DNA of 34,807 bases, taken from Chloroflexi bacterium TSY. Its GTDB lineage: Bacteria; Chloroflexota; Anaerolineae; Caldilineales; Caldilineaceae. Below are positions 1 through 8,390 of this stretch, in pieces. A program made the position numbers and the translations under genes. The stretch covers positions 1 to 34,807 of the forward strand of contig JAHBNG010000146.1 in NCBI GenBank assembly GCA_019217005.1, read 5' to 3'. Position 1 is the stretch's first letter. The number at the start of each line of letters is the position of its first letter. The notes below the pieces were generated by a model. The model had not been told where the DNA came from, did no database searches, and worked only from the letters and a program-made list of their open reading frames with translations.

Positions 1-645
1 GTGGATATCGCCAAAATGATGTTCAACAAGAAATTCTGCAATGGGTGCCAAGAGTTGATTTTCTACCAGATCGATGTCGGACTTGGACATCTCCTCTCGC
101 ACTAAGTCGAAGGCCCATGTTATAGGTAGCGACCAGACGGCTTCATCTAAGGTTTGGTGGGTTGCGATGCCTGGTTTGGGATTAGGATGGGACATGCCAA
201 CCGAGTGAGACATTCCTGCATAACCAGTGTATCGTGTAGCATAATCGGTCAGGATTTTAACGACATGATCAAGATGGGCTGAATTGGTTTCCAATTGCCA
301 AAGAACTGCTAAACACAGTGCTCCTTGTGAGAGACGATTGTTGGCAAACCAACGCCAGGACGCGTCGAAGATCTCACCGCGAATGATTGCTCCATCCACC
401 GGACAAAGGTGTGCCGTTGGAGAGGCAGCATCGAATTGCAACTCAACGCCATGCTCTGGACAGAAGTAATGATGATAGTGGCCACCGGGGGCTTCGGGAA
501 CGGCGAGCCTCTGTGCAATGAACGTGTCAACGTCGTTGCGAAGTCGATCCATCGCATCGGCAAAAGAGGGTGATTGTATACGCTGGCGCAGAGCGGACCA
601 TTGCGTTGAAGGTAGTAAGGCAGGTGATTGTGTATTCTGGCGCAT
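1..645 (-). CDS. Heparinase II/III-like polysaccharide lyase, N-terminal part (runs off window)
   Basis: An open frame of 215 codons starts at an ATG at 643-645 and reaches base 1 without a stop, so the gene is cut by the window edge. The protein has a Cys-rich segment (YFCPEHG, about 30 residues later HLCPVDG), then an alpha-helical part with HQTLDEAVWSLP and ITWAFDLV. This order (a CP.CG-like pair, then a T.DEA.W..P..WA.D motif) is what I know from the N-terminal toroid of heparinase II/III-family lyases, which cleave uronic-acid polysaccharides by beta-elimination. The catalytic C-terminal part is outside the window. It lies 52 bp downstream of a glycosyltransferase on the same strand, so the two may form a polysaccharide operon. 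No signal peptide is evident at this start. The family call is by motif only. Confidence 0.72.
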   Translation of the reverse strand, partial: MRQNTQSPALLPSTQWSALRQRIQSPSFADAMDRLRNDVDTFIAQRLAVPEAPGGHYHHYFCPEHGVELQFDAASPTAHLCPVDGAIIRGEIFDASWRWFANNRLSQGALCLAVLWQLETNSAHLDHVVKILTDYATRYTGYAGMSHSVGMSHPNPKPGIATHQTLDEAVWSLPITWAFDLVREEMSKSDIDLVENQLLAPIAEFLVEHHFGDIH

Positions 646-697
646 CACGTGAAATTTCTCAATTTATAACACTGGTTCAGCATTCTGCATTCGAAGC

Positions 698-1759
698 TTA
701 AGACTGATACGCCTCTAGCGTCTGCTGGGCGATCTTGTCCCAAGCGAGCGATTGAGCATGGTGATAGGCTGCTTTGTTCAAAGCTGTCCGATTACAGTCG
801 CGAAAAATACGCAGGGCTTGTTCCAAACCGTCTGGTTGCTTTGGATTGTAGAGAATCCCGATTTCATCATTGACCAACTCCGGTAAACACCCAATGGCGG
901 GGACGATCACGGATCGACTAAAACCCATTGCTGTAATGGCCGAACCGGAGGTTAAAACATCCAGGAAGGGAAGCACGACAACGTCTGCGGCGTTGAGATA
1001 GATCTGCAAGTCAGTGTAGGGAATGTGAGCGGATGGCTGAAGAGCAATGCGTGGATCAACATTATCAAGCCGCTGAATCAACTGTTGACCGTAGTCTGTA
1101 TAATATTTGCCAGCAAATAACAGAGTCACGTCTGTATCTGATAGATTTCCAAAGGCATCAACGAGGTTTTCGATTCCTTTGTAAGGCCGAATGTTGCCAA
1201 AATAGAGGTAGATGAGATGATCATGTGGCAGAGCAAGCCGCGTCCGTGCGTCTGCCTGGCTGATTGTATTTGGATACGCATCGATGAAATTACCGTGGGG
1301 AATGACAAAGATATTCTCATTGCGGTAGAAGTGTTTTTTTACAAGTTGCTTCGCGTAGTCACAGTGAGTGATCACGACGGAGGCAATTTGCGCAATAGCC
1401 TGTCGTACGAGCCGATCTAGGTCGTGGCTTGTGCTTTCGTGGGGATAGAAGTTGTGCATTGTCCAGACGACTTTGTAGCCCAGTGCGCGTGCGTATGCCA
1501 AGAACTCGATAAACTCGGCGCAACGTTGTAAGCTACCATCTAAGTCGCCTGTATCATAATGATAGTGGGGCCAATTGAGATGCAGCACATCAACCTGTTC
1601 GGGATTGTCGCGCAGCCAATCCTTGTCCCATGGCTCCCCTCGATCACCTGGAATGACTTCGACGCCAACCCCTGCCATCGCTCGCTTCAACAAAGCCGCG
1701 TAGGGGTTATTTTGATGAATTTGGAAAGCATTCGGGTCCCAGTAGAATTTTGCGCGCAT
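698..1759 (-). CDS. Glycosyltransferase, GT-B fold, family 4-like
   Basis: A complete 353-residue protein, a usual length for a GT4-type enzyme. It carries a Rossmann-like donor domain in its second half: GNIRPYKGIENLVDAF (about residues 188-203) is the typical phosphate/sugar-nucleotide loop, and LPFLDVLTSGSAI followed by IVPAIGCLPELV resembles the C-terminal E/G-rich donor-binding region. The N-terminal acceptor domain has VDVLHLNWPHYH and VVWTMHNFYPHE. It would transfer a sugar from a nucleotide-sugar donor in the cytoplasm to a glycan or lipid acceptor; the specificity cannot be read. The ATG at 1757-1759 lies 65 bp from MITE-A copy 1, and no clear Shine-Dalgarno sequence is visible. The broken livF lies upstream, so this gene may have come under a new promoter when the locus was rearranged. 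Confidence 0.85.
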   Translation of the reverse strand: MRAKFYWDPNAFQIHQNNPYAALLKRAMAGVGVEVIPGDRGEPWDKDWLRDNPEQVDVLHLNWPHYHYDTGDLDGSLQRCAEFIEFLAYARALGYKVVWTMHNFYPHESTSHDLDRLVRQAIAQIASVVITHCDYAKQLVKKHFYRNENIFVIPHGNFIDAYPNTISQADARTRLALPHDHLIYLYFGNIRPYKGIENLVDAFGNLSDTDVTLLFAGKYYTDYGQQLIQRLDNVDPRIALQPSAHIPYTDLQIYLNAADVVVLPFLDVLTSGSAITAMGFSRSVIVPAIGCLPELVNDEIGILYNPKQPDGLEQALRIFRDCNRTALNKAAYHHAQSLAWDKIAQQTLEAYQS

Positions 1760-1823
1760 GAATTTTGGCGATTCTTGAGAAAGATTGATCCTAATTTAGA
1801 TGCTGAGAATTTTTTTATAGTCT

Positions 1824-2038
1824 CAGTAGATCCAAATTTGGCGTTTTTGGCTATTTTCAGTCGAGATTGCAGGGATTTTGGAGTCATTTATTCAGATTTC
1901 GGTTACAGAAAACAACCTATTTCATATCTGAAAATCGCCCAAATCTAACGCAAAAACTAGATATCGACCGGCAAATTTGTATTTATGTCAACTGTTTAGC
2001 CAGAATTCTCTCTCAAAACCTGAAATTTGGATCTACTG
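1824..2038. mobile_element. MITE-A copy 1 (215 bp, 5-bp TSD)
   Basis: A 215-bp element with terminal inverted repeats CAGTAGATCCAAATTT / AAATTTGGATCTACTG. It is flanked by the direct repeat AGTCT at 1819-1823 and 2039-2043. It holds no meaningful ORF. By eye it is identical to the copy at 10812-11026. It sits at the 3' end of livF and supplies that gene's present stop codon. Confidence 0.93.
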
Positions 2039-2684
2039 AGTCTGCCAGTTCGAGCGCCATCGTGGCATTCTGCTCAACCAGCAGAACTCCAACGCCTTCC
2101 TCTTTATTGATGCGTTCAACGATTTCGAAGATCTCCTCGACTAATTGTGGTGCCAGTCCCAAAGAGGGTTCATCCAACAGCATCAGCTTTGGGCGCGCCA
2201 TCAATGCTCGTCCGATGGCGCGCATCTGTTGTTCGCCGCCTGAGAGATAACCGGCCTTCACGGTACGCCGTTCAGCCAGTCGAGGAAAGTAAGTGAAAAT
2301 CCGTTCTAAATCTTCCGCAATGCCGTCCCGACGAGTATAAGCGCCGACCATCAAGTTATCTTCGGGTGTAAGATGCTCAAAGACGCGTCGGTCTTCCATG
2401 ACCTGTACCACACCGCTCCTGACAATATCAGCTGCGTCCTTATGGGCGAGCTGTTTGCCTTGAAACTCGATTTCCCCTTTGGTGACCTCGCCTCGTTCAC
2501 CATGAAGCAGCCCGGAGATAGCCTTCAGCGTCGTACTCTTTCCAGCTCCGTTTGCACCAAGCAGCGCCACGATTCCACCATCCGGCATAGAGAGCGAGAC
2601 TCCTTTTAGCACGAGAATTACGCGGTCATAGACAGCTTCAATATTGTTAACAACAAGACCTGTATTTGAATTTGAATTGGCCAT
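2013..2684 (-). pseudogene. livF: Branched-chain amino acid ABC transporter ATPase (LivF-type), C-terminus lost
   Basis: An ABC ATPase of the LivF type that would power uptake of branched-chain amino acids or amides together with LivG, LivH, LivM and the binding protein. Visible motifs are Walker A GANGAGKST, Q-loop QVMEDRRVFEHLTPEDNL, signature LSGGEQQ, Walker B LMLLDEP and switch His-like VLLVEQNA. The start is taken at the ATG at 2682-2684 (MANSN), because the further upstream ATG lies inside a degenerate repeat. The protein is normal until ELAD; then the frame enters MITE-A and stops at 2013. Removing the MITE and one TSD gives ELADY followed by KKILSI and a stop, not the usual YVLETGR... 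tail. So about 25-30 C-terminal residues are missing independently of the MITE, suggesting a deletion or rearrangement here. Confidence 0.88.
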
Positions 2685-2691
2685 TGCTGAT

Positions 2692-2898
2692 TGGTCTCTG
2701 GTCGTTGGCAATTAGTCGTTGGTGATTGGTGACCAGCCGATCGATGTCACGAAGTCGAGCTCGATATCGCAAGAGAATAGCGAGTGGAGATTCAACGATC
2801 AGGCTGGTTGCCTCAATCTTCAACTCTCTAATCTCCCAATCTCCAGGCCTTAACGCAATGACATTGACCAGCCACTAGCGACCAATCACCAGCAACCC
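2692..2898. repeat. Degenerate inverted short-unit repeats between binding protein gene and livF
   Basis: The left block (about 2692-2735) is built from variants of TTGGTGATTGGTGACCAG. The right block (about 2866-2898) is the inverted form, GACCAATCACCAGCAACC. Between them lies a second imperfect inverted pair (GGAGATT... / AATCTCC). The transcript could fold into a long hairpin directly 3' of the binding-protein gene. No gene is seen here. Confidence 0.6.
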
Positions 2899-2899
2899 T

Positions 2900-4246
2900 C
2901 TACTCTTCGTATAGTTCTGGATTTGCAGCCTTGAACGCTTCTGCTGATTCTTCGATCAGACCTTGGACAATATCTTCGTAGGCAATTGTCCAATCACCAA
3001 TGGGAACCATGCGTTCTCCATCGAACTCATGCATCTGGGCAAAAGGTGATCCCATGTGATCGGTGTCAGATGTGGTCAGGTCAGGTGGTACGAGACCCTC
3101 GAGTCCGGCTTCAACCAGCGTTTCAGGTGTGATATGCTCATAACCCCACACGACTTGCTCGCTGGTTACTGGATGACCAAATTCCTCACCCGCCAACCGA
3201 ATAGCGATGGCCGCCGCCGCCATGTTAAAGACACCACGGTTATAGAGCTGAGTTCCCACTTCTTCGCGTGGCCCATAGGCTTTTTCGGCGTCATGAACCT
3301 CCGTCAGCAAGGTTGAGATAATGGGACTGTCCGTCCCGGAACTAGCCCAATAATTGGCGCGTACAGCTTTCGCGATGTCAGGACCAGCCAGTTCGATGTC
3401 CTGATCAGTCGGTGACCAGGGACAGCCGATGATTTGTGGCATTGGATAACCAACGCGTGCCGCTTCTTGCAAGGAGACAACCGTTGACTGACCCCACATG
3501 CGCAGGATCACCCAATCTGGCTGGCTGCGTTCCGCAATATCGGTCCAGACAGCTGTCTGCTCCAGGCCCGGCCACTCGACTGGGAAGGTTTGCAGTTCAA
3601 AACCAAGTTGCTCAGCCAAGACTTCCATCAGCGGCAGTGTCTCACGTCCATAGTCGATATCAGCGTAGACCATCGCAATCTTCTTCCCTGCTAATGCCTC
3701 CTCCCCACCTTCTTGTTCAGCGATGAACGCAGTCGTTGCTGCCTCAACGGTCCAGTAGGTTGGGGAGAGGAGGAAGTTATAGGGAAATGCCTCGCCAAAA
3801 GCTGCCGCCGAGATACCATAACCTGTGTGCAGAATCGGCATTTTGTCTTCAAAGGCACGCGGTGTTACAGCATAAGTTGTACCAGTGCTGAAGGGGATAA
3901 AGGTGACCATATTGCCCTCAGTCTTGCCTCGTTCATAGGCTTCCACACCCCGAGGCGTTTCGTAGCCTGTTTCGACTTCCAGCACTTTGACTGGCCAGCC
4001 GTCAATACCGCCCTGATCATTGATATAGGTGGCCATATCTTGGATTCCATTGCCCAACGGAGTACCGGTATGTTGGTAGCTACCAGTGCGATATCCAGCA
4101 AGAGTGACAATGTATGGCTCTTTGGGCGCGTCCGCATCGGTGGCGGAGTCACTGCCACCAGTTGATCCGGCTGGAGTAGTTGGCGCACATGCCGCCAGTA
4201 TGAGCATGGCACAGAGCAGGAGCGATAGAGTAAAGTGTCTCTTCAT
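2900..4246 (-). CDS. ABC transporter substrate-binding lipoprotein, branched-chain amino acid type
   Basis: A 448-residue extracytoplasmic solute-binding protein of the LivJ/LivK (Peripla_BP_6) type. Residues 1-20 form a lipoprotein signal: KR, a hydrophobic stretch, and the lipobox LAAC, with the Cys as lipid anchor. A low-complexity Ser/Gly/Asp linker follows. The mature part begins IVTLAGYRTGSYQHTG and shows DMATYINDQGGIDG, a type I periplasmic-binding signature. The length is slightly above the usual 370-420. It would deliver ligand to LivH/LivM at the membrane; the ligand cannot be inferred, since paralogues bind leucine, amides or aromatics. It lies between the Rpn-family gene and livF, with an inverted repeat block directly 3' of its stop. 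It looks intact. Confidence 0.9.
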   Translation of the reverse strand: MKRHFTLSLLLCAMLILAACAPTTPAGSTGGSDSATDADAPKEPYIVTLAGYRTGSYQHTGTPLGNGIQDMATYINDQGGIDGWPVKVLEVETGYETPRGVEAYERGKTEGNMVTFIPFSTGTTYAVTPRAFEDKMPILHTGYGISAAAFGEAFPYNFLLSPTYWTVEAATTAFIAEQEGGEEALAGKKIAMVYADIDYGRETLPLMEVLAEQLGFELQTFPVEWPGLEQTAVWTDIAERSQPDWVILRMWGQSTVVSLQEAARVGYPMPQIIGCPWSPTDQDIELAGPDIAKAVRANYWASSGTDSPIISTLLTEVHDAEKAYGPREEVGTQLYNRGVFNMAAAAIAIRLAGEEFGHPVTSEQVVWGYEHITPETLVEAGLEGLVPPDLTTSDTDHMGSPFAQMHEFDGERMVPIGDWTIAYEDIVQGLIEESAEAFKAANPELYEE

Positions 4247-4321
4247 TTCTTTGTTACCTCCGATTCAGAATGTTGGTGGTCGATTGTTGAACGTTGTCCG
4301 CTATTTGACCGATCGTATCAG

Positions 4322-5571
4322 CTAGTTTTTGGACGCGGCTGGTGGATCCGCATTTCCATCTTCCTGAGAATCATCATTGACATATTGCTTTGGGGTAGCC
4401 CTGGCTTCATTCACGTGATCTGCTTTTTCAGATTGAGCCAAGATATCTTTGATTGCCATGATAGATAGACCCGTTACATCAGCAATGACAGAAATATCAT
4501 AGCTGCGTTCATGCATGACGCGTACGATTTGCCGATTTCGAAGATCAATACCTTCTTCACGGCCTTCTTCGCGGCCTTCTCTGTGACCTTCTTCGCGGCC
4601 TTCTTCGCGGCTTTTGGCACGGACTTTTTCTTTTTCTCGTTCGATGGCTGTCAATAGCATGCTCTGAACCTCCTCTTTATCGCGAATCACCTGCGCTAGC
4701 GAACCATATTCCTCTTCATCCACACGACCATGAAGAGCCAACTGCTTGAACCAATTTAGAAAAAAGATAGACGGCCTCTCGATCCGACTCTTTGTCATAG
4801 AGGGTCAGCAAAACCTCTTCCAACAATTCCACATGATAGTGCGCCTCTGCGATGAAAAGTGCTGAAATAATGTTGCGGATGCCCAGCAGTTGGCTCAATG
4901 AGAACTCATTCTCGATAATCTTGAGATACTCAAAGTCCAACCGATGCTGACCCAGAGGCGGATACGCTTCAATCAACTCTGCGATGTTTGTCGGTGCCGT
5001 CCACTGATTATCGCCATTATACAACACAATGGGCAAAATGGCAGGTAGCTTCGCAACCTCTTTCTTGGCCGTACCGTGGGTCAGCAGATAATCCATGTAG
5101 AAACCAGTCAGATAGTGCAGTACTCGCACAGCCATGAAGCGCTACACCGTGGATTGAAACTCGACCAGAATGTGGGGTGGTTCAAAATTAGGTTTACACT
5201 TTTGATATATAGACAAAGATCTATATGAGACCGTTTTCTCTCTGAGAACCGGCGAAATCAGAGAATATAAACGTTCTTTCTGTTTCTAAAAGTGTAAACC
5301 TATCTATCCAGCTAAAATGAACCACCCCCAGAATGTAGAAGTAAACCTCGTGTTGGGTCCCATCTGCTCGAATCAGAGGAACACCATAGATGATGTCACT
5401 CTCTGTCTCTTTATAGTGTTCAGAGATGAAGGATTTATCTAAGCGAATGGCCTCGTCAAAATCCAGTTCTTGCACCCAGTCCTCTTCGACAAAGGTCTCG
5501 ATCAGTTGCCGAAAGATGGTCTTGTTGCTGAAGAGCCGTTTATACCCGCTATCATGAACAGTATGTGCCAT
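4322..5571 (-). pseudogene. Rpn-family PD-(D/E)XK nuclease/transposase-like protein, disrupted
   Basis: Rpn-family proteins (recombination-promoting nuclease, PDDEXK) are recognised here by MAHTVHDSGYKRLFSN at the start, LDKSFISEHYKETESDIIYGV, LPAILPIVLYNGD in the middle, and the tail EREKEKVRAKSREEGREEG with several REEG units. Three lesions are visible. MITE-B (5174-5328) with an 8-bp TSD interrupts the codons after YFYIL; removing it rejoins VYFYIL to VEFQSTV. Next, TAG follows VEFQSTV, where a sense codon is expected before RFMAVRVL. Last, a run of six T near 4755-4765 shifts the frame between EAVYLF and NWFKQLALHGR. The gene lies between livM and the binding-protein gene, an odd place, and may itself be an intruder in the operon. 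The poly-T shift could be a sequencing error; the MITE is not. Confidence 0.87.
5174..5328. mobile_element. MITE-B copy 1 (155 bp, 8-bp TSD)
   Basis: A 155-bp element with ends GGGGTGGTTCA / TGAACCACCCC and a second inner inverted pair, AGGTTTACACTTTT / AAAAGTGTAAACCT. It is flanked by CAGAATGT at 5166-5173 and 5329-5336. It has the same length as the copy at 12236-12390, which lies in the opposite orientation and is clearly diverged in its centre. It has no coding capacity. Ends beginning GG and an 8-bp TSD would fit mobilisation by an ISL3- or IS256-like transposase; this is an inference. Confidence 0.93.
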
Positions 5572-5677
5572 CGTTTGTGACCGAACTTCCCACTTCAACG
5601 TTTTAGGAATGAGAATGAATCGACTTTCAACACAATTTGTTGGAGTGTACCGCTTTCTGGTTCCAAATGCCAACGAC

Positions 5678-6764
5678 CTAGTACGAAAAGGGCCACAAAC
5701 GAAAATAATCTTTGATATTGTCCCATAATTTAGCAAGGCCGAGTGGTTCTGTAATCAGAAAGATGATGACCAACGCCCCAAAGATGATCGATTCAACGCC
5801 TGCCGTAATACCACTGCTCACATAGAATCCAGCAGCATCACCCAAAAACGTCAGAAACTGATTGAGGAAGATGGGCAACAGAAGAATAAAAGCCACACCA
5901 AGAAAACTGCCGAGAATGCTACCCAACCCGCCTATAATCACCATTGCCAAAAGCTCAATTGAGAGATTGAGTCCAAATTCTAAAACGTGGGCCACGCCGA
6001 AGTAAAAGAAGATGAGCAATGCCCCAGAAATTCCAGCGTAGAATGAACTAATGGTAAAGGCCAACAATTTGTAGTAGGTGATGTTGAAGCCCAAAATAGT
6101 GGCCGCCACATCGTGATCGCGGACGGCAATCCAGGCCCGACCAACCCGACTACGCATTAAATTCATCGCCAGAATCGTGAGAATAATTAAAAAAATAAGG
6201 GCGACAAAATAACGTTCAGTATAGGACTGAATGCGAAAACCAAAGATGTATGTCGCAGGCGGAAAGAGCGTATCTCCACCCACAGCCCCCAGACCAGTTG
6301 GCAACAAAAGAGGCGTTAATCGACTAATGACCCAAGGTAGGGCAAATTGGGCAGCCAAGGTTGCCATCGCGAGATAAAGGCCCTTGATGCGGGCGGATGG
6401 GATGCCAAAGAGCAGACCGACCAGTGCCGCCATAATGCCGCCACAGAGTACGCTCAATAAGAAGGGCACGTCCCGCATATAAATGAGCGTCGCTGTGGTA
6501 CCCACCAACGGCCATAAATGCGCCATGCCCCAGCGAGATTTGACCACACGAACCGGCCAACAGATTGAGACCAATCACGGCAATCGAAAAGAGTAAAAAT
6601 GGAAGAATGATGGCTGAGAACCAATATTCTGTGGCGATGAATGGAACGATCGCAATTGCCAATACGAGGATCGCGCTGATCGCCCAACGAGCGAGCGGCA
6701 CGCGAAAGAAGGCCATATCACCCTGATAAGTCGTCTCATAAACACCACATTCTCTGTTGATCAT
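5678..6764 (-). pseudogene. livM: Branched-chain amino acid ABC transporter permease LivM, frameshifted
   Basis: LivM-type membrane permease with multiple transmembrane helices. The N-terminal part (6764 to about 6503) reads to SCGQISLGHGAFMAVGGY, the family's hallmark GQ.SLGHGAF motif. The frame then changes and TTATLIYMRDVPFL continues to the natural end DYFRLWPFSY. Other family landmarks are the EAA-like loop GRAWIAVRDHDVAATILGFN and ELLAMVIIGGLGSILGSFLG. The shift lies near 6500 (around GGTGGGTACCACAGC) and looks like a 2-base loss or 1-base gain. Joined, the protein is about 360 residues. It pairs with LivH as the transmembrane channel. The frameshift may be real decay or a base-calling error. 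A hairpin repeat fills the gap to livH. Confidence 0.88.
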
Positions 6765-6786
6765 AAAGTCTTAACCTTATTCACAA

Positions 6787-6848
6787 TCAGTAGGCCGCAA
6801 TCGTGTCATTCTCGAGCGAAGCGAAGAATCTAACGATTGCGGCCTACT
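6787..6848. repeat. REP-like palindromic repeat, copy 1
   Basis: A perfect 17-bp stem, CAGTAGGCCGCAATCGT / ACGATTGCGGCCTACTG, encloses a core containing GTCATTCTCGAGCGAAGCGA and AGAATCTA. The same core occurs, inverted, at 16898-16949 with a different outer stem. It lies between livH and livM. Confidence 0.85.
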
Positions 6849-6857
6849 GACAATTCA

Positions 6858-7742
6858 TTAAACTCTTTCAATAATTTCCCGCCCAAAGAGTCCATAGGGT
6901 CGAACCCAGAGAACGATTAACATGAGCAAGTAAGGAAAGAACTCCTTGGTTCCACCGCCAACAATCGGATCTATGTATCCAGCTACGAGGTTTTCGGCTG
7001 CTCCAACCAGCAATCCCGCGAGAATCGCCCCAACCAGACTGTCTAATCCCCCCAAGATCACGACTGCAAATGCCCGGAAGGCTAGGAGTGAAAGAGAAAA
7101 CTGCACGGTCATGCGCGTGCCCCAGATAAGCGCGGCAACAAGCGCAATCGACCCTGCCGCACCCCAGACAATTACCCAGAGTTGTTTGATCGAAACACCG
7201 ACCGATAATGCTGCTTCGTGGTCATCAGAGATGGCACGCAGCGCACGACCGGTTTGCGTATTCATAAAAACGTAAGCCGTTCCAGCGAAAAGCAGAAGAG
7301 AAGTCACGGCACCGATCAGGTTGATTGGCAGAATCAGCATACCACCAAGTTCGATCGGTGAGCGAGGAATTCCCAAATTAAGGGTAAAGACGGGCCAGAT
7401 ATTGCTCGCTAGCGTTTGAGCACCTTCGATAAAGAGCGAGAGTCCCAATGTGACCATGATCAGGCTGATAATTGGTTGTGCCACGAGAGGCCGCAAGACG
7501 AGACGCTCGACCAAAAAACTCATTCCGATCATTCCAGCAGCCCCGATCAAAATCGCTGCCCACCCAGGCAATCCAAAATGGATCAGCAACGCCACCAAGA
7601 AACCGGCCAACAAGACCATCGATCCCTGGGCAAAGTTGAGTACGCCCGACGCCTTGTAGATCAAGACAAGACCCAGTGCAACCAGTGCATAAAGTGTGCC
7701 TGTCAATAGGCCATTGATCAGCAAATCAAGAAAAAAATCCAA
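6858..7742 (-). CDS. livH: Branched-chain amino acid ABC transporter permease LivH
   Basis: An intact 294-residue LivH-type inner-membrane permease with about eight hydrophobic segments. It begins with FFLDLLINGLLTGTLYALVA and carries the family motif GVLNFAQGSMVLLAGFL (residues about 33-49). The cytoplasmic loop GRALRAISDDHEAALSVGV matches the ATPase-contacting EAA-like region, and AFAVVILGGLDSLVGAILAG is the conserved late helix. The length is as usual (about 290). It forms the channel with LivM. It lies upstream of livM in the same direction; upstream of it are a foldback repeat and the remnant of an acyl-CoA synthetase gene, the usual fadD-livH neighbour order. Confidence 0.95.
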   Translation of the reverse strand: MDFFLDLLINGLLTGTLYALVALGLVLIYKASGVLNFAQGSMVLLAGFLVALLIHFGLPGWAAILIGAAGMIGMSFLVERLVLRPLVAQPIISLIMVTLGLSLFIEGAQTLASNIWPVFTLNLGIPRSPIELGGMLILPINLIGAVTSLLLFAGTAYVFMNTQTGRALRAISDDHEAALSVGVSIKQLWVIVWGAAGSIALVAALIWGTRMTVQFSLSLLAFRAFAVVILGGLDSLVGAILAGLLVGAAENLVAGYIDPIVGGGTKEFFPYLLMLIVLWVRPYGLFGREIIERV

Positions 7743-7770
7743 GCGTCTCCCCTTCCTTAGAGTTTATCGG

Positions 7771-7849
7771 GAGTGTGTCCCAAAGTGTGTAAATGCAGCG
7801 TTTCTCTGACTGAACAACGTTCATTTGCACACTTTGTGGTACACACTCT
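7771..7849. repeat. Foldback repeat between fadD remnant and livH
   Basis: Imperfect arms GAGTGTGTCCCAAAGTGTGT (from 7771, continuing AAATG) and CATTTGCACACTTTGTGGT (from 7822, continuing ACACACTC) can form a stem of about 26 bp with small bulges and a 24-nt loop. It could be a MITE or an mRNA hairpin in the intercistronic gap; no TSD is evident. Confidence 0.65.
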
Positions 7850-7928
7850 GTTTATTCGAAAAGTTCTGTGACGATCTATTCTTGCTTGAGAAATTAGTTG
7901 GACCCACAATCACTTTTCGGATAGGGTT

Positions 7929-8390
7929 TTAACCGCTCACATTATCAATTCGCAGCATCCGCTCCAATTCAGTGGTGCGACCATCTTCATAGGTGATGAG
8001 TGCATTCACGACGACTTCATCCTGTTTCATGTAGAGTGCTTCTTTAATATTGGCATATTTTTCGGCAATGAAACCACGGCGCACCTTGCGCGTCCTTGTG
8101 ACCTCTTCATCATCAGGGTCCAACTCTTTGTGGAGGACGAGAAAACGCTTGATTTGTAGTTCGGGCGAGAGGCTTGCATTGACTCGTTTAATTTCATCCT
8201 GCATCAAAGCGTAGACCTCGTTCTTCTGTGCCAAATCAATATAGCCGCCATAGGGGATGCGCCGCCGTTCGGCCCAATTCGAAACAATGTCCATATCGAT
8301 GTTGATCATTGCCGTGACAAACGATTCATTGTCGCCCAAGGCCACAACCTCTTTGATATAGGGACTAAACTTCAGCTTATTCTCAATATA
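7929..8390 (-). pseudogene. Long-chain acyl-CoA synthetase (AMP-forming), C-terminal remnant
   Basis: Only the C-terminal domain of an AMP-forming acyl-CoA ligase is left. The open frame begins at the IS edge (YIENKLKFSPYIKEVV...) and includes the family's late motifs: FSPYIKEVVALGDNESFVTAM, SPELQIKRFLVL and the lysine-containing RTRKVRRGFIAEKYA. About 500 N-terminal residues, including the AMP-binding motif, are absent. The sequence on the far side of the IS (9881 onward) is not the missing part. Liv operons that carry a ligase between livG and livH are common in Chloroflexota and other phyla, so this fragment marks the original upstream half of the operon. No start codon with a ribosome site remains, so it is probably not expressed as a functional enzyme. 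Confidence 0.85.

Noticed and set aside
4550..4640. GCCTTCTTCGCG tandem repeat as a separate DNA repeat
   Set aside because: It is explained by the REEG repeats normal in the C-terminal tail of Rpn-family proteins.
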